From: Bidens hawaiensis
Taxonomy: Eukaryota; Streptophyta; Magnoliopsida; Asterales; Asteraceae
Reading direction: 5' to 3'
NCBI GenBank assembly: GCA_021521415.1
Contig: JAIQDT010009076.1
Location: forward strand, 37,765 to 101,764
DNA length: 64,000 nt
Shown: one piece after another, positions 36,018 to 47,241 of the stretch
How positions within the stretch are numbered: position 1 is the first letter of the stretch
How the letters are laid out: every line of letters starts with the position of its first letter
Program-made: the position numbers and the translations under genes
Notes under the pieces: model-generated
Told to the model about the DNA's origin: nothing
Databases searched by the model: none
Seen by the model: only the letters and a program-made list of their open reading frames with translations

Positions 36018-36234
36018 TGGCACGTCTCACGTGCCATTAATGGACATCGAGGTTGATGAACAACTGAACTACATCGAACAACCGATAGAGATTGTTGATG
36101 GCAAGGAGAAGCAGCTTCGCCACAAGGTTATACCTTTGGTAAAAGTAATATGGAAACATCGCAAGGGATCAGATGCCACTTGGGAAGCTGAGGATGAGAT
36201 GCGCAAGTTCTACCCTAGACTGTTTATGTAATAG
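35983..36234 (+). pseudogene. Integrase C-terminal / chromodomain-like remnant of gypsy A
   Basis: In a frame different from pol, [12 protein letters not shown] is followed by NYIEQPIEIVDGKEKQLR, IPLVKVIWKHRKGSDATW and a stop after FYPRLFM. This is the typical C-terminus of Tekay-type integrases, ending in a chromodomain-like segment. The zinc-binding and catalytic domains that should precede it are gone. Confidence 0.85.
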
Positions 36235-36260
36235 TTAGGTTTCAGGGACGAAACCTCTTT

Positions 36261-36274
36261 AAGGAGGGAAGACT
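36261..36274 (+). other. Polypurine tract of element A
   Basis: AAGGAGGGAAGACT lies directly before the 3' LTR. It primes plus-strand synthesis. Confidence 0.85.
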
Positions 36275-38347
36275 TGTAACATCCTAAAATTTTCGTATTT
36301 AATAAAAGAAAGTCGCGTTTAGTTATTGGGCCTAAATAATTAATTAGTATTAATAAAGATCATGGACTTGGACTAATTAAAATGGAATAAAGGGAATGGG
36401 ACTTAGGTCCATGGGCTTTAAAGGATATAAATATCCTCTTAAACCACCCTAAAACCCTAAATCCTCATTTCTTTCCATCCTAATCAACTCAAAAAACACA
36501 CACATATCACTACACCATATTCGGCCGAGAGGGAGAGTGAGATCCAAGGCCAAGTAACGTGATTCTTGATAGATCGTTACTACGCGAGATATATACAAGA
36601 TCGATAACTCGTGAGCAAGCTAACCTAGATCAAACGAGCACGTAAAGGTATGTTTCGATCTTTAAAGTTCATGTTTTTATTGAAGTTTAGCCTTGAAACT
36701 TGAGTCTAGAATAGATCGGGTATAAACGAGACATAAAGTTGTAAACTTGATGATAAACATGAATGCAATGAACCCGAAAATGGGAACGGCTCGATTAAAT
36801 GAACCTTTGAACCAAGTGGAACGTTTTAGCTTAAAAAGATTAAAACTTTACGATTCGTTCGGGTCAAGCTTAAGCCGCAATCGGACTAGGTAACGGTTGG
36901 GGCTAAGGCCGAACCATAATAAGCCAACAAAGGTTGCAAAACACGTGTTTTGGATTGATGAAACGAACTCCGACGGCAGCGAGCTGGTTATAAGTTCGCT
37001 GCTGTATGAACTTCGCTGGGTATATAAGTTCGCTGGGTGTATAAGTTCGCTTATGATCAACTTCCCTGTTGACTAAGTTCGCTGCTAGTTAAGTTCGCCA
37101 GATACTATGTTGCTGGTTATAACTTCGCCTAGTGACAACTTCGCCTGGCATAAGTTCGCTTAAGGTTTAACTTCGCCAAGTTAAGTTCACTCAGTATTTA
37201 GGTCCGCTTAAAATCTAAGTAAAGTAAGCTAAAACGAGTCCGCAAGACTAGATTAAACAAATATTGATACATGTAAATATTACACGGTTAGCCGTGCACA
37301 GCTCAAGAAGGGATTAACTATTAACGGAGAGAGAAACAGGATCCAGGTGAGTTTCTAGCCCCATTTCCTTGTTATGTTTTCGGAGCTGTGTGCATACTCG
37401 ATGTGATAGTTAATACACTTACCTTAACTGGTAAGTGTATGCCTTATATGGTTTATATCTTATGTATGTATATCTTAAATGTGAATAAAAGCTTGTCGGT
37501 ATGTGAACGATCTTCGGATATTGCACATGCTAACAAGGGAGGTATGTTTATGATAGATGAATGTGTATGATATATATATGTACAATATATGAGTATGTAT
37601 GAATGATTAAAGAAAGTATGTATGTTATGGGTATGTAAAGACGGTATGTACGAAGACGAAGAAAGAGGGACCAGACCCTAATAATATCTGAGATAGAAGG
37701 GACGAGACCCTAATAATATCTGAGATAGAGAAGTAAAAAGGGACGAGACCCTAATAATATCTGAGATAGACAAGAAAGGGACCAGACCCTAATAATATCT
37801 GAGATAGACAAGAAAGGGACCAGACCTTAATAATATCTGAGATAGACAAAGGAAAGAGGGACCATACCCTAATAATATATGAGATAGAATGGACATTAAT
37901 TAAATAGTATGAAAGTAATAAAGTGTGAATGTATGTATGAAATTATGTAATGAAAGTAAGTTAGTAAAGTAATTATTATGTATCCTCGGATGCATAATGG
38001 AAGGTAAGTGTATATATTGTATTATGTGTGATTAACTAGAACTCACTCAGCGTAGCTGACTTTTAGTATGCACGCATGTGAGTAGATTTAGGCAGTTTGC
38101 TTGATGAGGACACATGGCATCGAATTGAAGACACTGGCGTCCCAAGGAAATGTTATGATGTTTTAAAGACTATGTTTTGTTTTTAAACGACTATTAATGT
38201 TGATAAGACAAAATTTTAAAGTTATGTAATGTTTATGGTTGAAGTTTTATATTCCACGTAAAGTTTTAATTAACTCTGATATATTTAGAACTGTGTTTAT
38301 GAGTAAATCCAACACCAAATGTAGGGCACCGGTAACGGGGCCTTACA
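36275..38347 (+). repeat. 3' LTR of element A
   Basis: 2073 bp, TGTAACATCC to GGGGCCTTACA. It retains the section missing from the 5' LTR, including GTTCGC/AACTTCGCC words (36985-37210) and a splice-donor-like AGGTGAGT (37345-37352). A six-unit minisatellite is at 37667-37889; here the variant CCATACC unit is the last one, not the first. Confidence 0.92.
37667..37889 (+). repeat. Six-unit LTR minisatellite, 3' LTR
   Basis: Same unit as at 31543-31759. Two units carry GGGACGAGACCC, and the terminal unit carries the CCATACC variant. Confidence 0.95.
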
Positions 38348-39240
38348 TTTCAGTTAATAAATAAAACATGAGTTATTATGAGTCGGGCTAGTGTTGGGTT
38401 AAATGGATATGGGTTATGGACTTGGGTTATGAAAGAAGAAAAAAGACCATGGGCTTAAGCCCATGATCCATAAATATATAAACCTTTAATCACCCATTTA
38501 ATTTCATTTCACACATATCCCATACACCCTCAAAACACACACTTAAGCTCTCTCTCTCTCTAGCCGAAATCACCTAGTAAAACCGATCCCGATCCAAGGT
38601 ATGATAGTATTTTGTTGTATGAGCTTAAACCCGTTAGATATATTCACGAAACGACGAGCCGACACCGTTAAACCATTAACGTCACGAGATCCGGGTGGAA
38701 TCGGGTATAAAACGAGCCAAAGATTAGCTTAGGGATCACCCTAGCTCAGATCTGGATCGAACGGGCGAAAAACAGTGAAAAACGAGTTAAAACTCGTTTT
38801 TTTCCGGTGAATCCGCGGTTTTCCGGCGACAGCGCCGAAAAGTTAATACGAGGTAGGTAATGTCAGGGAATGTTCTGACATTCCCTGACCTAACCCTAGT
38901 TCTTTAACGGGAATTTAGCGAATTAAGGGTGATTCGCTAACTGATTCGTCTTAGGGAGCATAACGAACTAGCTCTAGTTCGTGTCACGTTCGTTAAGGGA
39001 AAAGGGTAACGAATTACCCTTGATTCATATAGCCAGTTCATTAGAAGAAGATAACGAATTAGATGGACCGATTCGTTACCTGGACTGGTTCTCTATGGAC
39101 TGATTCGCTAAGAGTCCAGTTCGTTAGAGGGATTCAATTCGTTACAGGAACCAGTTCGTATGACGACCCGATTTGTTAAGAATAATGTAACGAATTAGAA
39201 GCTTAACATAATGACAAGAACCGTCCCTGGACTTAGAAAA
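38348..39240 (+). mobile_element. LTR B copy 2, remainder after element A insertion, truncated
   Basis: This continues LTR B: GAGTCGGGCTAGTGTTGGGTT (38381 on), the GGGCTTAAGCCCATGATCC block and the CTCTCTCTC leader match 7390-7620. It contains the covarying hairpin (38862-38889) and GTTCGTTA words. The match fades near 39200-39240, so the 3' half of the LTR is missing. Confidence 0.75.
38862..38889. other. 12-bp hairpin in LTR B copy 2
   Basis: GTCAGGGAATGT, loop TCTG, ACATTCCCTGAC. The sixth pair is G-C here and A-T at 7922/7939. Confidence 0.8.
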
Positions 39241-39309
39241 GAATGAATTAATTACAAAGAAGTCATTGAACTTTTAAGTTAGCAAATTTAATAATGATTC
39301 AGTCCTAAG

Positions 39310-40987
39310 TTGTAACACCCCGGCCCAGAATAGGCTGACGTGTCACAATAACATGGTTTCTGAACAAAAGACATAATTTTATGTATTTATCTGTCAAAGG
39401 TATAACACATTAAACAAGACAAACTTAAGGTTAATTTATACACTAGCATGATTGAAAAGATATTTTATTAGGATCCAGATGTTTTATTCCTCACTCTTAA
39501 TCCCGCCCAAAGTAACCTGTTGACCTGTATATATAAAAAAAATAAAAATAACGGAATGAGCCGAATGCTCAGTACGGAATAATAAGCTCAAATAGTTAAT
39601 GATTTAATGAAATGTAATTATATTGAACTTAAATTTGTCTTATTAAATAAATTAAAACATATCATACGTATATACCCATGAGCGAACATAAAACGTGACA
39701 ATATACTGGTAGCTACTCCTGTATATTTATCACATGAGATGGCGAGTTGGCATACCCGCTATCCATCTCCTTAATATTAATCCTAGGATCGATCCATACG
39801 CCTCCTAATAGCCATATGTACCACGCTTGTACTTAAGAGACGTCGTGAACTGATCTCACCGTCACGGGTGGTGCACATGTTGTCGATGCCGCAACAACAT
39901 GCTCGTAGGACACTCCACGAGAAGCGGCACTCAGGGTATCAGAATACAAATATTATTCACATAACTCATAGCAAATATATTATCGTAACATATATCAGAA
40001 CATGCGATAATGAGTATAATTAAACATAATAATATCGCATGACTTGAAAGTTAAATCCAATGTTTAATCAGAATTGGAATTCAATGGACATCCAAATGAA
40101 TTGATAATTCAAAGACATGAGGAGTTAAAAAAAATATATATTAACTCAATGGGTTTATATCAATTGAATATGAGCAATAAAGAGCGGGGGTAAGGATCCA
40201 TACCTTTATCGATTGTGATTTTCAAATGGTTATTCACTTCTTTACGAGCGTTCGTAACGACCTGTATATATAGTTGGATTCTAATTAAAGTAATATTTCA
40301 AAATTATTATTATTTTTATGATTACTTCTATATTATTAAATTTAGTTTACTTTAGTATATTTTAAAGAAAGTTAATTGATGAGAATTTACTTGTATGTTT
40401 GATTTTGTAAAAAAAATTCGTTAGTACGTAACTAGATAATAATGTAAAATCTCTCTTAGATAAACACATGTTCATTTCTAGATGTTGTTTTGGTTTACAA
40501 ACCTTTATCTACAAATAAGGTTTTGTATACAAATAAATTTATTGGTTTAGTTATTATTTAAATCCATTGATTTTCAGCATCCACCACTTTACTTTGAAGT
40601 GGTTTTTTTTTTATTTGCCTTTTTGAACATCACCTTCTACCCAGTTTCATTATTTATTTTTATTATTTTTAGTCTTAACCAGTTCGTTTGGTAATTATAG
40701 TAAATTTATTTTCTAATATATAATATACAAGTAATCAAATATGAGTACTTGATTATTTTTATACCTTTTCGAAGTAAGACAACTTGAGTGAGTGGGTCGA
40801 AAATACGTAAAAGAACAAACTATTCCCCTAACTCATCTTCTTTTCTTAAACTATATATGGAATGAAAACAAGGTTCAAACTACAGATCATTTGTTTTAAG
40901 GAATTTTGTTTAGTTATTAACTAAAGTGGCTGACTATTTCTTAGCTTTTTTTGTTTTTTTTTTGAATTTAAATATTCGATCATTACA
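39310..40987 (-). mobile_element. LTR C copy 2, apparently solo, with 11-bp flanking direct repeat
   Basis: It runs from TTGTAACACCCCG to CGATCATTACA, matching 24519-26422 apart from reciprocal deletions. The flanks TCAGTCCTAAG (39299-39309) and TCAGTCCTAAG (40988-40998) are identical 11-mers abutting both ends. The minus orientation is inferred from copy 1. An 11-bp duplication is much longer than the usual 5 bp for LTR elements. Confidence 0.7.
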
Positions 40988-41057
40988 TCAGTCCTAAGGA
41001 ATTTGCCAAAATATCCGAGTTCATGTTTGGTGATAATTCAAGTTTTGGAGTGGGCGG

Positions 41058-41382
41058 TGTTGAAAGTTATATAAAATGTCCATTTCAACTTAGCAATAAT
41101 ACTCAAGGTTATTTGGTTTCAATTATTTTTTATTGTTATAATTGGTATTATAGTTGGTTTGATCTTAAATCCGCTTGCAACGCTTTGTTGCAGGTATAGT
41201 TTCTTGTACTTCATAGTTTAGATCTTGAAATTACTTTTGTTAGATTTTTTCTAATTATTTGTAGTAGTTTAATGAATTAGAACAGAACAGTTATGATTAA
41301 TCAATGGTGTAATTTGATTTGAACATAGTTGTATTTTGATTGTTTGATTGAAATAAAGTGATCTGAGTTTGTGTTTTTAACA
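41058..41382 (+). repeat. 5' LTR of copia element
   Basis: 325 bp. It lacks about 230 bp present in the 3' LTR between TATAGTTGGTTT and the TAAATCTGCTTGC block. Confidence 0.9.
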
Positions 41383-41938
41383 TGGCATTAGAGAGCCTCG
41401 GTCTTAATCTGAGATCACTTAATTTCAAATTAGGGTTTTGTAACTCTAATTTTGTTTTTCACAAATCTGTTGATAATTGTTCTTGTTGATGATTAAAGAA
41501 TTGAAACCCTAGGTTAATCAAAGAATTGAAACCCTAGGTTTATTGTCTTATCATTTACTGACCAATTACTTGTATTCTTTGTGATCGAGGTAATCCGAAT
41601 TGTTTATATCCTGGGGTGGTGTTAATTCCAAGAAATTTGCAAATTCTCCAGATTAATATTCTGCTGCAAATTAGGGTTTGCTTCTTAAATCAAACCCTGT
41701 CTCTGTAAACAGTTTGTGGATATACCTCATACATTGTAAGTCTTTCTTTTCTTTTTGGCTGCTGGAGTATTCGGTAAGTTTTCTTGTATTACTTCTGTTA
41801 TATTCAGTTTGTTCTTGTCTGTTACTTGTCATTAGGCATATATTTGGCTAAACAAGTTGGATCAGCATTGTTGTTACTTGTTTTTCGTGTGCCTTTATAC
41901 GTGTTGCATTCTTGATTGTTTGAGTTTATTACTGAAAA

Positions 41939-43049
41939 ATGTCCGAAGCATCTAATCAAAGTGATCATGAAGATGATCTTAAAACCCAACTGAATAATTT
42001 GGACTTTAATAATCCTTTGTTCCTTCATCCCAGTGATACAAGCAACATTGCTATTATTAACATAAAGTTGAAAGGAACCGAGAATTATAATATTTGGGAA
42101 AATTCTATGGTTCTTGCCCTAAAAGTAAAAAATAAGGTTGGGTTTATAACTGGCAGTTGCATAAGATCCCCATATGATGACGCGCTTCAAAACCAATGGG
42201 ACAGATGCAATTCGCTTGTCCTATATTGGATTTTGAATTCCATCAATGAGGAACTTTTTGCAAGTCAGATTTTCACTTCTGATGCATTTACTGTGTGGAA
42301 TGAGTTAAAAGAGACATACTCTAAAATTGATGGTTCTGTTATATACAATCTACATAAGCAAATTAATTCTCTCACTCAAAATGGATCTTCTGTTTCTGAT
42401 TATTACCATAGTCTTAACTCTTTATGGAGGCGGTATAATAGTCTCACTAAACTTCCTACATGTGTGTGTGATGTTTCAATTGAAATAAGTGATTTTAATA
42501 ATAGGACCAAACTTATACAGTTTCTAATGGGTCTTGATGATATTTATCAACCCATCAGAACTACTATTTTAACTAAAGATCCTTTACCCTCTATTAAAGC
42601 TGCTTTTGCTGTCATCTCTAGTGAGGAGTCTCACAAAGGTATAGCATCAAGCTCTAAAGGGAAACCTGCTTCCTTTAATGCTAAGTTCGTTGACACGAAA
42701 AAGGAAACAAACTAAGCAAGTGCTGAAGTGCACTCATTGTAATCTCACTGGCCACACTATAGATAAGTGTTTTGAGTTGGTAGGATATCCACCTAACTAT
42801 AAGAAGAAAACAAATTTGTTAAGAAACCAGAGTGTCTCTAATGTCTCCTCTGATCAGGAATATCCCAAAGACATTACCAAATCTGTTTCGCAGCCTTTTA
42901 CTCCTGAGCAGGTTGCCAGGATTATGGCTCTAATATCTGACAAAAATTCTGCTGGAGCCTCTTCAACAAATATGTCAGGTAATTTTTTCAGTCCAGTAAG
43001 TTGTAACTCAATTTTTTCTGCAAATGTGTGTAGTGATTTACTTGACTAA
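41939..43049 (+). pseudogene. copia gag with zinc knuckle, frameshifted
   Basis: From ATG 41939, 258 codons contain LKGTENYNIWENSMVLALK, WDRCNSLVLYWILNSI, FTVWNELKETYSKIDGS and SVSDYYHSLNSLWRRYN, a Retrotran_gag_3/UBN2-type copia gag. A +1 shift near 42700 ends this frame. The next frame (42678-43049) has the zinc knuckle CTHCNLTGHTIDKC followed by FELVGYPPNY, then a Ser-rich linker. The first in-frame Met is the natural start after a leader of about 550 bp. Confidence 0.85.
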
Positions 43050-44845
43050 TAGTTGGATCATTGACTCCGGAGCTAACCAACATATGGTTACTTCAGAGGT
43101 TTACATGTTCAATTGTTTAGATGTTTCTGATCTAAATTTGTCTGTGGGACATCCCAATGGTACTCAAGCAAAAATTAAGAAGATTGGGAATTTGAAGGTT
43201 AACAAGGACATTGTGTTAAAAGATGTACTTATACCTGATTATTCTGTAAATCTTCTTTCTGTGAATAAAATGGCTAAACATAATAAGATGTATTACCTTA
43301 TTCACCGAGTCACATTGTTATGTTCAGGACTTGTTACATCAGAAACTTGTGATGACTGGTAAAGAAGTAGGGGGTCTTTATGTGTTAAATTCTGTTAATG
43401 GAGGTGAGCCTATAAATGTTTCTAATAGTGTTATCTCTAGTCTTAATTCTGCTGAGTTGTGGCATAGTAGACTTGGTCACCCATCTGATCAAGTTTTACA
43501 AGTTTTAAAATCTGATTTAGAATTAAAAAAGGTTAGTTCATCTAATCCTTGTGAGATATGTCATATGGCTAAACAAACTAGAGTGTCATTCTCCTCTAGT
43601 AATAGTAAATCCAGTGCATTAGGTGATCTAATACATATGGATCTATGGGCGCTATTTAACGTGACTAGTCTAGATGGGTTTAGATACTTTCTCACGATTG
43701 TAGATGATTTCTCTAGGGAAGTTTGGTTATATATTTTAAAAACAAAAGATGAAACTTATGCTTCAGTTGTATCCTTTTTTAATCTCATTAATACTCAATT
43801 TGGTAAGAAAATCAAGATATGTAGATCAGAAGATAATGGAACAGAATTCATCAATCATAATGTTCACAAATTCTTTGAACAACATGGTGTTGTGCACCAA
43901 ACATCTATTTCCTATACACCTCAGCAGAATGGGGTGATTGAGAGAAAGCATAGACATTTACTTAATGCTTCTAGGTCACTTATGTTTCAGGGTTACATAC
44001 CTATAGTCATGTGGAGTGAATGTATCCTTACTGCTGCTTATCTTATTAATCGTACTCATTCTTATGTTCTTTCTGGAAAATGTCCTTAAGAACTTGTGGT
44101 TGGTACTAAACCTTCTCTTAAGCATTTAAGAAGTTTTGGCTGTCTTGGTTTCTGTACAAAGTTAAATCCTACCGGTAAGTTTGATTCTAGGTCTATTAAT
44201 TGTGTTTTTGTTGGTTATTCTAGCAATAAAAAAGGATATAAAATGTGGAATTTGGAAACTAATATACATATTTTTTCAAGAGATGTTGTTTTTTATGAAA
44301 ATGTGTTTCCTTTTAAAAATAATCAAGAAATTAACAATGCACATCAACAGTCTTTTATGACTTCTGATGAATTTTATAACTTTTTCCTTCTTAATGAAAC
44401 CATGACAACTAACTCACCCTATGATGATAAGGAGGCAATTCATAATACTAGTGAGGCCAAGGATGATGGACTTCTTGGTAGTATTCAAAGCATTGATAAT
44501 CCAGACAGTGGTGACTCATCTAGAAGTTCTAAGAGTAGAAATGACAACTCTAATAGCAACTTTGATGTAGATGCTGGTCCTAATAAATTCATTGCTAAGA
44601 AAATTGCCAGTGAGGTTAACAACTTAGGTTTTACTAATGATGATTCAAGTAAATCTGAGGGTAATGAGAATAGTGATTCTGAATCTGGGTTTATTAGGAG
44701 GTCTAGTAGAAAGACTACTCTTCCAAGAAAATTTGAAGATTTTATTGTGAGTGGTAAAGTTAAGCATTGTGTTCAAAGTGTTGTTCAATGTTCTAACCTT
44801 TCTTCTGAAAATATGTCTTTTCATCTGCTCTTAATAAAAACATAG
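43050..44845 (+). pseudogene. copia protease and integrase, broken
   Basis: Protease: WIIDSGANQHM (catalytic Asp in DSG) and VLIPDYSVNLLSVNKM. A frameshift near 43340 leads to the GAG-pre-integrase block (ELWHSRLGHPSD, CEICHMAKQ, zinc-binding HHCC) and the integrase core: MDLWA (first Asp), a SEDNGTEF block (second Asp) and QNGVIERKHR (Glu). The SED replaces the usual SD, an extra residue. An in-frame TAA at about 44087 interrupts the frame, which then continues (LRSFGCLGFCTKL, VFVGYSSNKKGYK) into a Ser/Asn-rich linker to 44845. Confidence 0.85.
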
Positions 44846-46393
44846 AACCTAAGACTTATAAAGAGGCATCCACTCATCCCGATTGGGTCATTGCCATGAG
44901 TGAAGAAATGGAAGCCTTATTAAGAAATAAAACATGGGTTATAACTGATCTTCCTAGTGGTAGAAAACCTATTGGTTGTAAGTGGATATATAAAATCAAA
45001 TATAAATCTAATAGTACTATAGAAAGATATAAAGCTAGACTAGTTGCAAAAGGTTTTAGTCAAAAAGAAGGGTTAGATTTTGATGAAACGTTTTCTCCTG
45101 TTGTGAAAATGGTAACTGTTAGAACCGTACTTACTTTAGCTGTTCATAATAAATGGTCTTTATTTCAGCTTGATGTTAATAATGCATTTCTCTATGGCTC
45201 ATTAACTGAGGAGGTGTATATGACACTTCCGGAGGGATATTGTGATCCCAATAGTAATAGTATATGTAAACTTGTTAAGTCTTTATACGGACTTAAACAA
45301 GCTCCTAGAATGTGGAATGCAAAATTAACAACTACTCTTATTGAGAATGGTTTTAGGCAAAGTAAAAGTGATTATTCTTTATTCATTAAAAGTAATGAAA
45401 AAGGAATAACTATTTTGTTAGTATATGTAGATGATATTGTTCTTACAGGAGACAATGAGGTTGAACTTCTGTCAACCAAGGAATGGTTAAGCTCTAAGTT
45501 TAAAATCAAAGATCTAGGAAAACTAACTTTATTTCTTGGGTATTGAAGTGTTTTATAAACCTGGTGGTATTGTATTGTCTCAAAGAAAATATTATCTAGA
45601 TTTATTAGATGAGTTTGGATTGATTGGATCTAAGCCTGTTGGAAATCCAACAGAACAAAATGTTATTGTTAACAATAAGGATAATACTTTTAGCTCAGAC
45701 TATGAGTTAAAATATATAACTTCTTATCAAAAATTAATTGGAAAATTAATATATTTGACACTAACTAGGCCTGACATTTCTTATACTGTCGGTTGTTTGA
45801 GTCAGTTCATGCATTCTCCTTTAAGTTCTCACTTAAATGTTGCAATGAGACTGCTTAGGTATTTAAAGAAGGATCCTGCAAAAGGAAACTTCATAAGTGC
45901 CAGCAGTAGCCTTGAACTCAAAGCTTACTCAGATGCTGATTGGGGGAAGTGTTTGGCTACTAGAAGGTGTATAACTGGCTTTTGTGTCTTTCTAGGAGAC
46001 TCCTTATTCTCTTGGAAAAGCAAAAAATAGCCAACAATTTAGAGATCTTCTGCAGAAGTAGAATATAGAGATATTGCGGCAAGTTGTTGTGAAGTAGTGT
46101 GGCTGGTAAAGCTTTTAAAAGATTTAAAAATTAGTGTTAAGTTGCCTGTTGAATTGGGCTGTGACAGTACAACAGCTATTTTGATATCCGCCAATCCTGT
46201 CTTTCATGACAGAACAAAGCATTTTGAGATTGACTTACACACTGTAAGAGATAAAGTTGTGGAGGGGCTAATTAAAGTAGTTCAGGTTGGATCGTTTGAA
46301 CAGCCTGCTGACTTATTTACAAAAGGTCTAGGTGTAGCCCAACATCATTATTTGTGTGAAAAGTTAAAACTTGTTGATCCATGTGCTAATTGA
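44846..46393 (+). pseudogene. copia reverse transcriptase and RNase H, broken
   Basis: RT of the RVT_2 type: MEALLRNKTWVITDLP, GCKWIYKIKY, ARLVAKGFSQKEGLDF, QLDVNNAFLYGSL, SLYGLKQAPR and the catalytic YVDDI. A frameshift at about 45540 follows LFLGY, then KLIGKLIYLTLTRPDISY. RNase H: AYSDADWGKCLATRR, SAEVEYRDIAASCCEV and HFEIDLHTVRDKV, ending VDPCAN at 46393. Two stop codons (46028 and 46040 area) fall before the SAEVEY block. Confidence 0.88.
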
Positions 46394-46405
46394 ACTGAGA
46401 GGGGG

Positions 46406-46953
46406 TGTTGAAAGTTATATAAAATGTCCATTTCAACTTAGCAATAATACTCAAGGTTAGTTGGTTTCAATTAGTTTTTTATTGTTATAATTGGTATTAT
46501 AGTTGGTTTGGTTTGTATTGTGCATAACTGCATACTCGGAGGGAGCAAAGAGGAAATATCTCAAAAGGGAAGGGCTTTGCTGATAACACGGAGGGACTAA
46601 TGTTGCAGTTCACACAAAAGAGACTTGGAGCTGAAGTCTATAAATCTGGTGAATTATGGGCTGAACGATTATTATTCAAGATCAGATACTTTCTCTTTCA
46701 ACGTGTTCATAATCTTCTCTCTGATTGGGTTCGATATTAAATCTGCTTGCAACGCTTTGTTGTAAGTATAATTTCTTGTACTTCATAGTTTAGATCTTGT
46801 AATTACTTTTGTTAGATTTTTTCTAATTGTTTGTAGTAGTTTAATGAATTAGAACCGACAGTTAGGATTAATCAATTGTGTAATTTGATTTGAACATAGT
46901 TGTATTTTCATTGTTTGATTGAAATGAAGTGATCTGAGTTTGTGTTTTTAACA
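46406..46953 (+). repeat. 3' LTR of copia element
   Basis: 548 bp, TGTTGAAAG to TTTAACA, immediately after the GAGAGGGGG polypurine tract. The extra section relative to the 5' LTR includes CATACTCGGAGGGAGC and a TCTATAAATCTGG TATA-like motif, so the promoter is present only in this LTR. Confidence 0.9.
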
Positions 46954-47241
46954 GGCGGTAACTCATTCTGTGAAAGAGTAAATTTTCCGATGGATGGTGA
47001 CGTTAAGGTTGAGCAAGTAATTAGTTTTTTTAATGGAACAGGAAGAACAACTCAGCAAAGAAGACGTGGTTCATATCTGTCTACTTGTGTTGCTTTTTTC
47101 AATCTTATTAGGTGTTGAAAAGGATCATACCATTGAAAAAATGTATATCATGCTCGTGGATATTTTGATGTGTGGAACTCTTATCATTGGGGTAATGTCA
47201 CCTGGGATAGATTACATAATATTTGTGAAACGTGTTGAATA

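Larger units (their letters stand above)
30370..38347 (+). mobile_element. Tekay-like Ty3/gypsy retrotransposon A, integrase-deleted
   Basis: Structure: 5' LTR 30370-32215, primer site at 32219, gag 32614-33717 (broken), pol 33672-36017, integrase C-terminal remnant 35983-36234, polypurine tract 36261-36274, 3' LTR 36275-38347. The LTRs begin TGTAACATCC and end GGGGCCTTACA. The C-terminal chromodomain-like remnant and LTR style point to the Tekay/Del chromovirus clade. The integrase core is missing, so the copy cannot be autonomous. Flanks TTTTG / TTTCA are not a clean target duplication. It is nested in LTR B copy 2. Confidence 0.9.
41058..46953 (+). mobile_element. Ty1/copia retrotransposon with target duplication
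   Basis: 5' LTR 41058-41382 (TGTTGAAAG to TTTAACA), primer-site-like TGGCATTAGAG at 41383, gag, protease, integrase, RT and RNase H in copia order, polypurine tract 46393-46405, 3' LTR 46406-46953. Target duplication GGCGG is at 41053-41057 and 46954-46958, perfect. The coding region has several frameshifts and stops, so it is not active. The lineage may be Ivana/Oryco-like from the gag style, but that is uncertain. Confidence 0.92.
40991..47241 (+). pseudogene. Unidentified coding-like sequence split by the copia element
   Basis: Left of the copia, frame from 40996: KEFAKISEFMFGDNSSFGVG. Right of it (46954 on) the same frame continues with GNSFCERVNFPMDGDVKVEQ, then ISFFNGTGRTTQQ and, through two in-frame TGA codons, YFDVWNSYHWGNVTWDR, to about 47241. 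The frame is continuous once one GGCGG copy is discounted. It looks like a real protein fragment (non-repetitive, balanced composition) but I do not recognise the family. It could be a captured gene piece or part of an unrelated transposon gene. Confidence 0.4.

Noticed and set aside
30370..38352. A clean 5-bp target duplication for gypsy element A
   Set aside because: The flanks TTTTG and TTTCA agree at only three of five bases, so I do not claim one.
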